Positions 31,505 through 40,575 of a stretch of DNA of 64,000 bases are shown here, in pieces. Under the pieces are notes generated by a model. It saw nothing but the letters and a program-made list of their open reading frames with translations. It ran no database searches and was not told where the DNA came from. The DNA is from Streptomyces sp. YIM 130001 (GTDB lineage Bacteria; Actinomycetota; Actinomycetes; Streptomycetales; Streptomycetaceae). The translations under genes and the position numbers were made by a program. The DNA is taken from NCBI RefSeq assembly GCF_003574445.1, contig NZ_KZ984552.1, positions 124,001 to 188,000 on the forward strand. Reading direction: 5' to 3'. How positions within the stretch are numbered: the stretch's first letter is position 1; the number at the start of each line of letters is the position of its first letter.

Positions 31505-32812
31505 ATGAAACGACGTGTCATCGCGGCGGGAATCGCCATGACGCTCGGACTGACCGCAACCGCATGCGGCGGCGACGACGGGGGCGACAGCGAGAGCGGT
31601 GGTTCCGCCACGGACGGCAAGGGCAAGACCCTCACCGTCTGGATCATGGAGGGGACCAATCCCGACGCACGGCCGTTCTTCAAGGCGGCCGGCAAGGCCT
31701 TCGAGAAGAAGACCGGCGCGAAGATCAAGGTCGAGTACCAGCAATGGGCCACCGCCCAGAAGAAGTTCACCACCGCCATCGAGGGCGGCCCGGACCAGGT
31801 GCCCGACGTCGCCGAGGTCGGCACCACCTGGGTGCCCCAGTTCGCCGACGCCGACGCGCTCGTCGACGTCACGGACAAGGTCAAGGAATCCGGCCTCAGC
31901 GACGACCTCGTCGAGGGCCTCAAGGACGCGGGAACGCTCGACGGCAAGCAGTACGGCATGCCCTGGTACGCGGGCGTCCGCTCGATCGTCTACCGCAAGG
32001 ACGTCTTCGAGAAGCACAAGATCAAGGCTCCGACCAACTGGAAGGAGCTGCGCGCGGCCGCCCTCACGCTCAAGGACAAGGAACCGGACATGATCCCGTT
32101 CCCGGTCGCGGGCGGCGCGGAGATGTTCGCCACCGCCTTCATCTGGGGCTCGGACGGTGAACTCGCCGTCGAGAAGGGCGACAAGTGGAAGTCCGAGATC
32201 AACTCCAAGGAGTCGATCGAGGGCATCCAGTACTACACAGACCTCGCGAAGAAGGACAAGGTCTCCCCGGCCAAGGCGAACACCTGGACCGAGAAGGAGG
32301 TCGGCGACGCCTGGAACAAGGGCGAGGTCGCCATGTCGGTGGGCGGCAACTGGACGCCCAAGGCGATCGTCGACGCCAACCCGGACCTCAAGGGCAAGCT
32401 CGCCGCGGTCCCGATCCCCGGCCAGGACGGCGGCATGGGCCGCTCCTTCCTCGGCGGCTCCTACCTGTCCACGTTCGACACGGACCAGAAGGAACTGGCC
32501 TGGGAGTTCGTCAAGATGATCACCACCGGCAAGTTCGCCACCCAGTGGGCCGAGGAGACCAACTACTTCCCCGGCCAGAACTCCGAACTGGAGAAGATCG
32601 CCGCGAAGAAGGACCCGCTGGTCGAACCGTTCGCCAAGCAGATGATCGAGGCCGGCGCCACGGTCCCGAAGACCAAGGCGTACGCCGAGATCCAGGCCTC
32701 GCAGGTGGTCACCGGAATGGTCCAGTCGATCCTGAACGGCAAGGCGAGCGTCAAGGACGCCGCCGACAAGGCCGCCAAGGACATGGACGCCATCTTCGCC
32801 AAGGACGAGTAA
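31505..32812 (+). CDS. Carbohydrate ABC transporter, solute-binding lipoprotein
   Basis: A 435-residue family-1 extracellular sugar-binding protein. N-terminal lipoprotein signal MKRRVIAAGIAMTLGLTATAC with Cys21 as the lipidated residue, then a Gly/Ser/Asp linker. KTLTVWIMEGTNPD opens the first lobe; YGMPWYAGVRSIVYRKDVF and GGSYLSTFDTDQKELAWEFVKMI are typical of the CUT1 family. It heads a binding protein-permease-permease operon without ATPase, as usual in Streptomyces, where MsiK energises many such importers. The DasR-box-like operator hints at an amino-sugar oligomer as cargo. Confidence 0.92.
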   Translation: MKRRVIAAGIAMTLGLTATACGGDDGGDSESGGSATDGKGKTLTVWIMEGTNPDARPFFKAAGKAFEKKTGAKIKVEYQQWATAQKKFTTAIEGGPDQVPDVAEVGTTWVPQFADADALVDVTDKVKESGLSDDLVEGLKDAGTLDGKQYGMPWYAGVRSIVYRKDVFEKHKIKAPTNWKELRAAALTLKDKEPDMIPFPVAGGAEMFATAFIWGSDGELAVEKGDKWKSEINSKESIEGIQYYTDLAKKDKVSPAKANTWTEKEVGDAWNKGEVAMSVGGNWTPKAIVDANPDLKGKLAAVPIPGQDGGMGRSFLGGSYLSTFDTDQKELAWEFVKMITTGKFATQWAEETNYFPGQNSELEKIAAKKDPLVEPFAKQMIEAGATVPKTKAYAEIQASQVVTGMVQSILNGKASVKDAADKAAKDMDAIFAKDE

Positions 32813-32817
32813 CTGCA

Positions 32818-33825
32818 GTGAAGGAAACGCTCGTTGACGGTGGATCCGAGGTCTCCGGACCCCGGGTCCACCGCCCCCCGGACGCCCCCGTCCCCTCGCC
32901 CGAGAACCAGGCGGCCCTGCGCCGCAAGCGACGCACGGCCGTCACCCGGCCGTGGCTGCTGCTCGCCCCCTCCCTCGTGGTCCTGGCCGGCCTGCTGCTC
33001 TGGCCGCTCATCCAGGTCGGCAAGCTGTCGATGGAGGACTACGAGGTCAAGTTCGGCGGCGGCGTCAGCACGTTCACCGGCCTCGACCACTACACCGACC
33101 TCCTCAGCAGCTCGCTGCTGTGGAAGACGGTGCTGCCCAACACGCTCTTCTTCGCGGTGGCCTGTGTCGGACTCACCGTCGCACTCGGCACCGCGGTCGC
33201 CCTGCTGCTGCAGCGGCTCGGCCCCGCATGGCGGCTGATCTGCTCGATCTCCGTCCTGTCCGCCTGGGCGATGCCGGCCGTCACCGGCACCTATGTGTGG
33301 ATCTGGCTCTTCCAGCCGCAGGACGGCATGTTCAGCCAACTCGCCGGTACGCTCGGAATGATCGATCCGGCCACCACCAACTGGTTCACCGAGCGCATTC
33401 CGTTCTATGCGATCGCCACGCTCAATGTGGTGCACCACGGCTTCCCGTTCGTCGCGATCACCGTCTTCGCGGGCCTGCTGACGATCCCCAAGGAGCTGTA
33501 CGAGGCGGGCATGCTGGACGGCGCCAATGCCTGGCAGCGGTTCTGGAAGATCACCGTGCCCACCATCAAACCGGTCTTCCTGGTGGTGACGATCCTTTCC
33601 ACGATCTGGGACTTCAAGGTCTTCACCCAGATCTTCCTGATGCCGGGCGGCAGCGGCTCCAACCCCGACGTCTACAACCTGGGCGTCTACTCGTACATCC
33701 AGGCGTTCGCCAAGAACGACTACGGCACCGGTGCGGCCTCCGCGGTCCTGCTCACCCTGCTGCTGCTCGCGATCACCGTCTTCTACATCCGCACGCTGTT
33801 CAAGCAGGGGGAGGAGGACCTGTGA
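32818..33825 (+). CDS. Sugar ABC transporter permease (MalF type)
   Basis: A 335-residue inner-membrane subunit with about six helices after a 40-residue Pro/Arg-rich N-tail. The EAA loop that contacts the ATPase reads ELYEAGMLDGANAWQRFWKITVPTIKP. GTG start 5 bases after the binding-protein stop. It ends with an overlap to the next permease (GTGA), so the pair is made together. Confidence 0.93.
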   Translation: MKETLVDGGSEVSGPRVHRPPDAPVPSPENQAALRRKRRTAVTRPWLLLAPSLVVLAGLLLWPLIQVGKLSMEDYEVKFGGGVSTFTGLDHYTDLLSSSLLWKTVLPNTLFFAVACVGLTVALGTAVALLLQRLGPAWRLICSISVLSAWAMPAVTGTYVWIWLFQPQDGMFSQLAGTLGMIDPATTNWFTERIPFYAIATLNVVHHGFPFVAITVFAGLLTIPKELYEAGMLDGANAWQRFWKITVPTIKPVFLVVTILSTIWDFKVFTQIFLMPGGSGSNPDVYNLGVYSYIQAFAKNDYGTGAASAVLLTLLLLAITVFYIRTLFKQGEEDL

Positions 33826-34694
33826 CCACCCCCGAGATCACGGCACCCGCCGTCCGGGCCAAGAGCCGTCCGCGCGGCAGCAGAAGAGGTCGGATCGGGA
33901 TCGGCGTCGCGGTCGCGGCGCTGCTCGTGTTCACCCTGTTCCCGGTGTACTGGATGGTGTCGACCGCCTTCGACCCGAAGGCGGTCACCCGGGGCTCGGA
34001 CCTGCTGCCCAGCGGACTGAGCTTCGAGCACTTCTCCACCGTCTTCGACAAGGGCAACTTCGGTACGTACCTGCTGAATTCGGTGATCGTCGGACTCGGC
34101 ACCATCCTCGCGGCCGCGGTGCTCTCGCTGTTCGCCGCCATCGCGGTGGCCCGCTTCAAGTTCCGGCTGCGCACCTCGGTGCTGATCATGGTGCTGATCG
34201 TGCAGATGGTTCCGCTCGAGGCCCTGGTCATCCCGCTGTTCCTGCAGATGCGCGACTACGACCTGCTGAACTCGCTGCTCGGCCTCACCGTCGTCTACAT
34301 CGCGCTCTCCCTGCCGTTCGCGATCTGGACGCTGCGCGGATTCGTGCAGACGGTGCCCAAGGAGGTCGAGGAGGCCGCCTACATCGACGGTGCCTCCTGG
34401 CCGCGGATGTTCTGGTCGGTCCTGCTGCCCCTGGTGGCGCCCGGCCTGGTGGCGACGAGTATCTTCGCCTTCATCACCGCGTGGAACGAGTTCGTGTTCG
34501 CGTACACGTTCATGAAGGGCAGCGACAAGTACACGGCCGCGGTGGGCATCTACCAGTTCTTCGGCGAGAACTCGACGAGCTGGGGGCCGGTGATGGCCAG
34601 CTCCACCCTCATCACCGTCCCCGTGATGATCTTCTTCGTCATCGTCCACCGCCGTCTCGGCTCCGGCCTCGCGGCGGGAGCGGTCAAGGGCTGA
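33822..34694 (+). CDS. Sugar ABC transporter permease (MalG type)
   Basis: A 290-residue permease with six helices. First helix after a basic N-tail (about 24-44), EAA loop EVEEAAYIDGASWPRMFWSVLLPLVAPG, and the common C-terminus RRLGSGLAAGAVKG. The GTG start overlaps the stop of the MalF-type gene. It is the last gene of the operon; the ATP-binding subunit must come from elsewhere. A hairpin follows at 34702. Confidence 0.94.
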   Translation: MTTPEITAPAVRAKSRPRGSRRGRIGIGVAVAALLVFTLFPVYWMVSTAFDPKAVTRGSDLLPSGLSFEHFSTVFDKGNFGTYLLNSVIVGLGTILAAAVLSLFAAIAVARFKFRLRTSVLIMVLIVQMVPLEALVIPLFLQMRDYDLLNSLLGLTVVYIALSLPFAIWTLRGFVQTVPKEVEEAAYIDGASWPRMFWSVLLPLVAPGLVATSIFAFITAWNEFVFAYTFMKGSDKYTAAVGIYQFFGENSTSWGPVMASSTLITVPVMIFFVIVHRRLGSGLAAGAVKG

Positions 34695-34701
34695 ACGCGT
34701 G

Positions 34702-34734
34702 CAGGGAGCGGCCGCTCGGCGCGACCGCTCCCTG
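34702..34734. terminator. Terminator of the sugar ABC operon
   Basis: Perfect 10-bp arms CAGGGAGCGG and CCGCTCCCTG with a 13-base loop, 7 bases after the permease stop. Confidence 0.75.
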
Positions 34735-34778
34735 TACCGCAGCACGCTGCCCACTCCGGGCGTGAGGGGATGAGGCGC

Positions 34779-35630
34779 ATGACCGAGCCGCCCCCGCGTG
34801 ACCGCATCGAGCAGTACTACGCCACCGTGCCGCTGCTGTTCGCCGACGCCGAGAAGTTCGGGCCACTGCACCTGTTCGTGCCCCGCGCGGCGGGCGAGCC
34901 GTACTACGGAGGCCCGTCACACGCCCGCCCGGTGCGGCCCGCAGAGGTCACCGCGGCGGACATCGACCGAGTACGGGCCCGCCAGCGGGAACTCGGTGTG
35001 CCGGAGGCTTTCGAGTGGCTGGCCGAGACCGCCCCCGCGATGCGTGCCCTCATCGAGTCCGCCGGCCTGCCGGTCGCCGAACGGCCGCTGATGTCTCTCG
35101 CCCCCGAACGCACCCTGCTCCCGCCGCAGTTGCCCGACGGCGTGACGATCCGCGCCCTGGGCGCCGACGACCTCTCCCTGCCGGCCGTACTAGCCGTTCC
35201 GAGGCTCGCCTTCGCCTCGGACAACACCGGGGCAGGCCCGGCCGGCGCTGCCGGACTCGCGGCGCAAGCCGAGAGCGCCGCCGCGGACGGCACCCTGGCA
35301 GCGGCCCGCCCCGCCCTGGACGCCGGGCACAAGGTGCTCCTCGCCGCCTTCGCCCCGGACGGCACACCGCTGGCCGCGGGCCACTACCACCCGGCGCACG
35401 GCACCACCGAGATCGGCGGTGTCGGCACTGTGCCGACGGCCCGCCGCCAAGGTCTCGGCGCCGCCGTCACAGCAGCCCTGGCGGCGCATGCCCGCGAGCA
35501 CGGCGTGCACACCGTCTTCCTCGCGTACGCCTCGCAGGCTGTCGCCCGGATCTATGCGCGACTGGGATTCCGACCGGCCGGCACCACCTTGCTGATCGCG
35601 AACCAGCCGGCCCGCGGCCAGGAGCTGTAG
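34779..35630 (+). CDS. GNAT-family acetyltransferase
   Basis: A 283-residue protein whose C-terminal half is a GNAT fold. The acetyl-CoA loop is in IGGVGTVPTARRQGLGAAVTAALAAHARE, and ARIYARLGFRPAGTT is the usual closing motif. The N-terminal half (about 1-110) resembles the extended type seen in many actinobacterial GNATs and may be a second, degenerate module. Start chosen at ATG 34779 because GAGGGG is 9 bases upstream; ATG 34770 lies directly on that site. Substrate unknown. Confidence 0.82.
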   Translation: MTEPPPRDRIEQYYATVPLLFADAEKFGPLHLFVPRAAGEPYYGGPSHARPVRPAEVTAADIDRVRARQRELGVPEAFEWLAETAPAMRALIESAGLPVAERPLMSLAPERTLLPPQLPDGVTIRALGADDLSLPAVLAVPRLAFASDNTGAGPAGAAGLAAQAESAAADGTLAAARPALDAGHKVLLAAFAPDGTPLAAGHYHPAHGTTEIGGVGTVPTARRQGLGAAVTAALAAHAREHGVHTVFLAYASQAVARIYARLGFRPAGTTLLIANQPARGQEL

Positions 35631-35651
35631 GGCCGGGGGAGCGCTGCCGGA

Positions 35652-36557
35652 TCAGTTCTGCGGCACCTTGAAGGTCTCGCCGTACATCTTCCAGGTCAGG
35701 GGGCGCTTCAGGGCGAGGTTCCCGTCGCGCAGGAAGACGCGTTGGGCTGTGTCGATGCGGCTGGTGTCGCGGTGTGCCTTGCGGGACTTCATGGCGTCGC
35801 GGCGGGCGTCGAGGAAAGCGTCCAGGTACGTGCTCTCCTTGCCGCCTTCCGCCTTGGTCCTCGCCTGCTTCATGGCCGTCTCACGGATGCCGTAGAAGGC
35901 GCGCTCGCCGGTGCCGGGGCCGTGCAGGACCATCGCGTCGTAGTACATGAACTGGCCGAGCGTGCCGAGCCCGTCCATCTTCGCCATCCGCACCGCCGGG
36001 TCGAAATAGACCTTGTCCCGCTGGCTGATCTGCAGCTCGCGGAACGCCGGACGCTCGGCCTCCTTCGCCCACGCCGTGGTGAACGCCTTGCCGAGGCCGT
36101 CGTGCGAGTCGGTGCCGTCCACCTCGCGCAGGGCGGGCAGGAACTCGGCCAGGCCGTTGTCCGGGTGGTCCTTCGTGTACCGCTCGACCAGGGTCAGCAT
36201 GTCGTGGGTGCCGGAGCAGAAGCCGATGATGCCGGCCGTGTAGCCGTTGCCGTCGCCGATGTCCTCGATGTAGTCGAACTGGCCGCGCCAGTCGAGCGTG
36301 GAGTTCTCCGCACTCGCGACGATCTGCTGGGCCAGCTCCTTCTGCTTCGGGGCGGCGAGCCCGGGCGGCATCTCGGCGATGCGCTCGTCCAGCTCGCGCT
36401 CCTCCTCCTCGGAGAGGTCCGCGGGGCTGCTCGTGGGCCGTCCACCGAGTGCGTCCTGAGCTCCCGAGCCCGCGTCGTCCTTGTCGGGGCCGAGCAGGAA
36501 GACAAGGAGAGTGGCCACCGGAGCCACGGCGAAGAACAGACAACCAGCACGTTTCAT
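35652..36557 (-). CDS. GH46 chitosanase
   Basis: Endo-beta-1,4-glucosaminidase cutting chitosan. The two GH46 catalytic acids are present with the exact 18-residue spacing of the Streptomyces enzymes: Glu84 (VASAENSTLDW) and Asp102 (EDIGDGNGYT). Further matches: GIIGFCSGTHDMLTLV, KVYFDPAV, ALGQF-like LGQFMYYDAMVLHGPG, and the C-terminal TWKMYGETF. It has 301 residues with a hydrophobic segment at 6-23 acting as signal peptide or membrane anchor, then a 60-residue acidic linker not found in short chitosanases. An AXA cleavage site is not clear. Confidence 0.92.
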   Translation of the reverse strand: MKRAGCLFFAVAPVATLLVFLLGPDKDDAGSGAQDALGGRPTSSPADLSEEEERELDERIAEMPPGLAAPKQKELAQQIVASAENSTLDWRGQFDYIEDIGDGNGYTAGIIGFCSGTHDMLTLVERYTKDHPDNGLAEFLPALREVDGTDSHDGLGKAFTTAWAKEAERPAFRELQISQRDKVYFDPAVRMAKMDGLGTLGQFMYYDAMVLHGPGTGERAFYGIRETAMKQARTKAEGGKESTYLDAFLDARRDAMKSRKAHRDTSRIDTAQRVFLRDGNLALKRPLTWKMYGETFKVPQN

Positions 36558-36692
36558 GCGGCATAGCGTAAACGGCGGATGCCGGACGTCCGTCCTCCGC
36601 TCGGACACGGGTTCGTATCGCTGGCGGGGCCCGCCGAATCGGTGCGAGGGGGCGCGAGCGTCGGCGGGATTGCCGTCGAAGCCGATGAAACG

Positions 36693-37142
36693 ATGCCGGA
36701 CATGGGCGACGCACCTCAGGACGGTTTCCCGAACGACCCCGCACTGCGCCAGGAATGGGTCCGGCAGCACAACCTCGTGTACGCGGGGCTGATCGCGATC
36801 GGGACGATCATGGTGCAGCCGTTCCTGTCGGATCTCTCGACGTCGGTCGACCCGGCCGGCAAGGTCTGTGTGCTCTCGTTCGCGGTGGCCATTCCGCTGC
36901 TGGCCGCCTTGGTGATGCTCTCGTGGCAGGAGACCTTCCGCCGCCGCATCGTCGACTCACGCGTCGTCGGAGTCACGCGCTGGGTGGCGCAACTCAGCGC
37001 GCTCGGCGGTGTGATCTCCGGGTTCTGGCACATCTGGTGGGGAGCAGGGGTGGCCGTCCTCGTCAGCGGGGCGCTGGCGCTGTGCGTGTTCTCGACCGGG
37101 TACGTCCGCGTGGAGTGGCCGGAGTCCGCCGAGGCGGACTGA
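36693..37142 (+). CDS. Small polytopic membrane protein, unknown
   Basis: About 149 residues with a polar N-terminus (DAPQDGFPNDPALRQEWVRQH) and four hydrophobic stretches (near 31-48, 57-76, 95-115 and 117-137). No catalytic motif or recognised family. The start is uncertain: ATG 36693 or ATG 36702 fit better than the longer open frame from 36579, which overlaps the promoter of the chitosanase gene. It converges with the drug exporter gene. Confidence 0.6.
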   Translation: MPDMGDAPQDGFPNDPALRQEWVRQHNLVYAGLIAIGTIMVQPFLSDLSTSVDPAGKVCVLSFAVAIPLLAALVMLSWQETFRRRIVDSRVVGVTRWVAQLSALGGVISGFWHIWWGAGVAVLVSGALALCVFSTGYVRVEWPESAEAD

Positions 37143-37169
37143 GGCTCGCGACGCCAGTGCTGCGACAGT

Positions 37170-38723
37170 TCACCGGAGTTCGTGCTCGTGCTCGGCGGCG
37201 AGATCCTGGTGCGCGGCCGCTCCCCGTAGGGTGACGAGCGCCCACACCGCAGCGACGACCATCACCCCGGCACCGGCGATGCCTGCGACGGTGATCGCTT
37301 CGGTGAACGACGCCTTGGCGGCGGCGACGACGGAGGTCCCGACGGTGCCGCCGACCTCGTCGGCGACCAGTAGCGCCTCCGCCATGGTCGAGGACACCCG
37401 GTCGGTGAGGTCCGCCGTCAGGTCGAGGACGTCGGTGCGGGCCGTGACGACGCGGGAGTACCAGGCGACGAGCACGCCGCCCAGCACCGCGGTGCCCAGT
37501 GTCGTGCCGATCTCGTACGCCGTCTCCGAGGTCGCGGCAGCCTGCCCCGCACGCTCCGGTCGGACGGAACTCATGATGATGTCGTTGCTCAGTGTCAGCC
37601 CCATGCCCGCGCCCAGCGTGACGAGCGCGAGCGTGGCTGCGATCAGCGCGGGGCTCGATGCCGGTGTCAGGAAGAAGGTGAGTCCGAAACCGGCAGCGGC
37701 GATCAGCAGTCCGCAGGTGATGACGTACGCCGGCAGGAAGCGCTTGACCAGGGCTGCTGCGACGAATGCCGCGACGGCGGCGAGGATCGCCTGAGGCATC
37801 AGCCAGACGGACGCCTCCAGCGGGCTCAGGCCGAGCACGAGTTGGAGGTGCTGGGTGAGTGCCACCAGTGCCCCGACCATCGCCAGGATCGACAGAACGT
37901 CCGTGACGACGGCTCCGCGGAAGTACTTGATCCTGAACAGCCTGACGTCGAGCAGGGGAACGGCGAGTCCCAGCTGCCTGCGGACGAAGAGGACGATCGC
38001 GACCACGCCGATGGCGATGGCTGCGATCCCGGTGGCGGTTCCCTTGTCCCCGGCGAGGGCCTTGATGCCGTACGCCACCCCGATCAGGCCGATGAAGGAC
38101 AGGACGACACTGCGGACGTCGATCTTGTCCAGATGGGGGTTGCGGCTCTCGGGCAGCAGCAGCGGGCCGAGGACGAGGAGAAGCAGCATGACGGGGATGT
38201 TCATCAGGAACGCGGCGTGCCAGCTGAATGTCTCGATGACCCAGCCACCCACGATCGGCCCGGCCGCCCCGCCCACGGAGGCCATCGCGGCCCACACGGC
38301 CATGGCGTACCGGCGCTGCTGACGGTCGAGGAACATGTTGCGCGCCAGCGACAGCGTGGACGGCATCATGATCGCTCCTCCCACGCCCAGGAGTGCACGC
38401 GCGGCGATCAGTACCCACGGCGACGTCGCCATCGCGCCCGCGACGGAGGCGATCGAGAAGACGACCGCACCGATGAGCAGGTTCCGTCGGCGCCCGAAAC
38501 GTTCACCCACTGCGCTCATCGCGACGAGCAAGCCGGCGAGTACGAGCGAGTACATGTCGATCATCCACAGCTGCTCGGTGCCTGTGGGGCTGAGTTCGGC
38601 CGAGATCGCGGGCAAGGCCATGACCAGGACCGTGCCGTCGATGGTGATGAGCAGCAGGGGCAGGACCAGTACGGCGAGACCGATCCAGCTCTTGGCTGTG
38701 GCTTTGGGAGGAGTGTCTGGCAT
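37170..38723 (-). CDS. MFS drug/H+ antiporter, DHA2 (14-helix) type
   Basis: A 517-residue exporter of the EmrB/QacA kind. Motif C-like and family signatures include LLITIDGTVLVMALPAISAEL in helix 1, GERFGRRRNLLIGA (motif A) and RALLGVGGAIMMPSTLSL (motif B/C), followed by a run of hydrophobic segments consistent with 14 helices. A TetR gene lies upstream on the same strand, and both promoters carry the same operator-like sequence, so drug- or metabolite-induced efflux under that TetR is likely. Start at ATG 38723 with GGACACC ahead. Confidence 0.9.
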   Translation of the reverse strand: MPDTPPKATAKSWIGLAVLVLPLLLITIDGTVLVMALPAISAELSPTGTEQLWMIDMYSLVLAGLLVAMSAVGERFGRRRNLLIGAVVFSIASVAGAMATSPWVLIAARALLGVGGAIMMPSTLSLARNMFLDRQQRRYAMAVWAAMASVGGAAGPIVGGWVIETFSWHAAFLMNIPVMLLLLVLGPLLLPESRNPHLDKIDVRSVVLSFIGLIGVAYGIKALAGDKGTATGIAAIAIGVVAIVLFVRRQLGLAVPLLDVRLFRIKYFRGAVVTDVLSILAMVGALVALTQHLQLVLGLSPLEASVWLMPQAILAAVAAFVAAALVKRFLPAYVITCGLLIAAAGFGLTFFLTPASSPALIAATLALVTLGAGMGLTLSNDIIMSSVRPERAGQAAATSETAYEIGTTLGTAVLGGVLVAWYSRVVTARTDVLDLTADLTDRVSSTMAEALLVADEVGGTVGTSVVAAAKASFTEAITVAGIAGAGVMVVAAVWALVTLRGAAAHQDLAAEHEHELR

Positions 38724-39147
38724 GGGGTGTCCTCGGCAGGGTCGAAGGTGCGCGCCGCGATCCACCTTACGGACCAATTGGTCTGTTGGGCAACATGCTC
38801 GTGCTGTTCTGTGGCATGGCTGATCGGTTCGTCTCGAGGGCGGGCGGGCGGGCCGGCGTGCGGCAGGGGTGTCGCGGCGCGCACGTCGGCGGTGCTGCTC
38901 GATGGCGACGGCGACGGCGACGGCTTCGGCACCGGCCGACGGAGCGGGGTGGAGTGCTGGGGGCCGGGACGGAGTGCTGAAGGTCCGGGCGGGAGAGTGC
39001 GGGGTGGGAGCGCGCGGGGTCGGTGAGCGTGCCTGCCAGGCCCCCGCACGGCACACGGCGCACGACAGACCGAGGGCCGGTGCTGGAGGCGTGCGCCCCG
39101 TGGCCGGGAAGGGAAGGGGCTGCGTTCAGGAAGGCGCGGGCCGGAGA
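38724..39147. other. Gene-free gap between exporter and TetR genes
   Basis: 424 bases. The left end carries the operator at 38772-38783. Most of the rest is G-rich with a short GGCGAC triplet-type repeat (about 38903-38923). The open frames in it are Arg/Pro/Ser-rich and look like composition artefacts. I see no RNA gene. Confidence 0.5.
38772..38783. promoter_or_regulatory. TetR-type operator upstream of the drug exporter
   Basis: GACCAATTGGTC, a perfect 12-base palindrome, in the context TTACGGACC-AATT-GGTCTG. It lies 49 bases upstream of the exporter start and matches the site in front of the TetR gene at 39761. Confidence 0.65.
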
Positions 39148-39741
39148 TCAGACGGGCGTGTGAAAGGTGCCCTCGGTGGTGAGCTCGAGCAGCAGGCGGC
39201 GCGCGGCCGCGATGCCCGCCTCGCCCTCTTCGCCGTACACCCCGGCCGCGGCGACCCCCTCGGCGGCACGGCGCACGATCAGCACGCGCTCGGTACTGAG
39301 TCCGTCGAGCGTGAACTGCTCACTCCACCAAGCGCTCTGCCCGCTCATCACCGCCGCGACGGCCGGGATGGCGTAGAGGCCGCTCCACATGGGTGCCGAG
39401 GTGAAATCGCGTGCTGCCACGGCGTCCGTGCTCTCGGCGCAGAGCACGCGCACGTAGGCACGGAGCATCTTGCCCGGGTAGTTCTCGGACAGGTCGAGGT
39501 GGCTGAGAACGGACTCCCGGAACTGGTCGTGCACGTCCTCCACCACGGCGACCACCAGCTGATCCCGGTTGCCGAAATGGTGGATCAAGCCGCTCTTGGA
39601 CACTCCGGCGACCGAGGCGACCTGGGCCAGCGTGACCGCGGCGCCCTTCTCGAGGATCACCTGCTGGGCCGCGTCGAGGATCGCGCGCCGGGTTCGCTCG
39701 GTGTTGCGCGTCTGTCGCGGTTCGGCCACCAGTGCACCCAC
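39148..39741 (-). CDS. TetR-family regulator, probable repressor of the exporter
   Basis: About 197 residues. N-terminal helix-turn-helix RRAILDAAQQVILEKGAAVTLAQVASVAGVSKSGLIHHFGNRDQL in typical TetR form, with a TetR_C-type ligand domain behind. Start taken at GTG 39741, which has GAGG at 5-8 bases upstream; GTG 39729 is the alternative. An ATG at 39786 would put the operator inside the coding region and is less likely. The matching operators at 39761-39774 and 38772-38783 suggest it represses itself and the exporter. Confidence 0.88.
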   Translation of the reverse strand: MGALVAEPRQTRNTERTRRAILDAAQQVILEKGAAVTLAQVASVAGVSKSGLIHHFGNRDQLVVAVVEDVHDQFRESVLSHLDLSENYPGKMLRAYVRVLCAESTDAVAARDFTSAPMWSGLYAIPAVAAVMSGQSAWWSEQFTLDGLSTERVLIVRRAAEGVAAAGVYGEEGEAGIAAARRLLLELTTEGTFHTPV

Positions 39742-39760
39742 CCTGCCTCGACGCTTGTAC

Positions 39761-39774
39761 GGACCGGATGGTCC
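39761..39774. promoter_or_regulatory. TetR-type operator upstream of the TetR gene
   Basis: GGACC-GGAT-GGTCC, perfect 5-base arms, in the context GTACGGACC. With the exporter site it shares TACGGACC-N4-GGTC. Its place 20 bases before the chosen start fits autoregulation. Confidence 0.62.
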
Positions 39775-39863
39775 ACAGTACTGCACGGCCTCGGCGCCGA
39801 CTTCTGCTCGGCGGACGGTGGGCCCACGGCCCCACCGGTGGTGCGACGACGGACAATGGTGCC

Positions 39864-40478
39864 GTGCCGAACAACAAGAAGTCGCCCGCCACTCCCGCCC
39901 CCGAGCGTCGCCGCCAACTCCTCGCCACCGCGGCCGAGGTGTTCGCCGCGGAGGGCTACAACGCGACGACCGTGCGCCGGATCGCGGACGAGGCCGGAAT
40001 GCTCGCCGGGAGCCTCTACTACCACTTCGACTCCAAGGAATCGATGCTGGACGAGATCCTCTCCGGCTTCCTGAGCGAGCTCTGGGAGGGCTACGACGCG
40101 GTGCTCGCCGCCGACCTCGGCCCGCGCGAGACGATCGAGGCGCTGGTCACCGAGTCCTTCCGGGAGATCGACCGGCACCGGGCCGCGGTCGCGATCTACC
40201 AGAAGGAGTCCAAGCAGCTCGTCGCGCAGGAGCGCTTCGGCTATCTCGCCGACTCACAGGTCAAGTTCGAGAAGGCCTGGCTCGGCACCCTCGAACGCGG
40301 CGTCGCCGACGGGGTCTTCCGGCCCGACCTCGACATCCGGCTCACCTACCGGTTCGTGCGCGACACGGTGTGGGTCGCCGCCTCCTGGTACCGGCCCGGC
40401 GGGCTGCACAGCCCCGAGGAGATCGCCCGTCAGTACCTGTCGATGGTCCTGGAGGGCATCGCGCTACGAGGCCGGTGA
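39864..40478 (+). CDS. TetR-family regulator (KstR2-like layout)
   Basis: A 204-residue regulator with N-terminal helix-turn-helix RRQLLATAAEVFAAEGYNATTVRRIADEAGMLAGSLYYHFDSKE and a C-terminal ligand domain of the kind seen in KstR2-type acyl-CoA-sensing TetRs. GTG start. It runs divergent from the exporter-linked TetR with about 120 bases between. Its own target genes are not evident: the next gene downstream is a cold-shock gene behind a terminator. Confidence 0.86.
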   Translation: MPNNKKSPATPAPERRRQLLATAAEVFAAEGYNATTVRRIADEAGMLAGSLYYHFDSKESMLDEILSGFLSELWEGYDAVLAADLGPRETIEALVTESFREIDRHRAAVAIYQKESKQLVAQERFGYLADSQVKFEKAWLGTLERGVADGVFRPDLDIRLTYRFVRDTVWVAASWYRPGGLHSPEEIARQYLSMVLEGIALRGR

Positions 40479-40514
40479 CGTGTACGCCGTGGCGTGCACG
40501 TCACGGCGTACACG
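40479..40514. terminator. Terminator directly after the TetR gene
   Basis: Perfect 13-bp arms CGTGTACGCCGTG (40479-40491) and CACGGCGTACACG (40502-40514) with a 10-base loop. It starts at the base after the stop codon. It isolates the cold-shock gene from upstream transcription. Confidence 0.8.
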
Positions 40515-40575
40515 CCGGGGCGCGCGACCGACGATCGTTCGTGTTAGGCTCTCGGACGTTGCAGTTTTGGTACCC

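Noticed and set aside
38724..39147. Candidate genes or RNA in the exporter-TetR gap, including the GGCGAC repeat.
   Set aside because: Open frames exist in several phases at once without SD or domain, which is a composition effect. The repeat is only about three units long.
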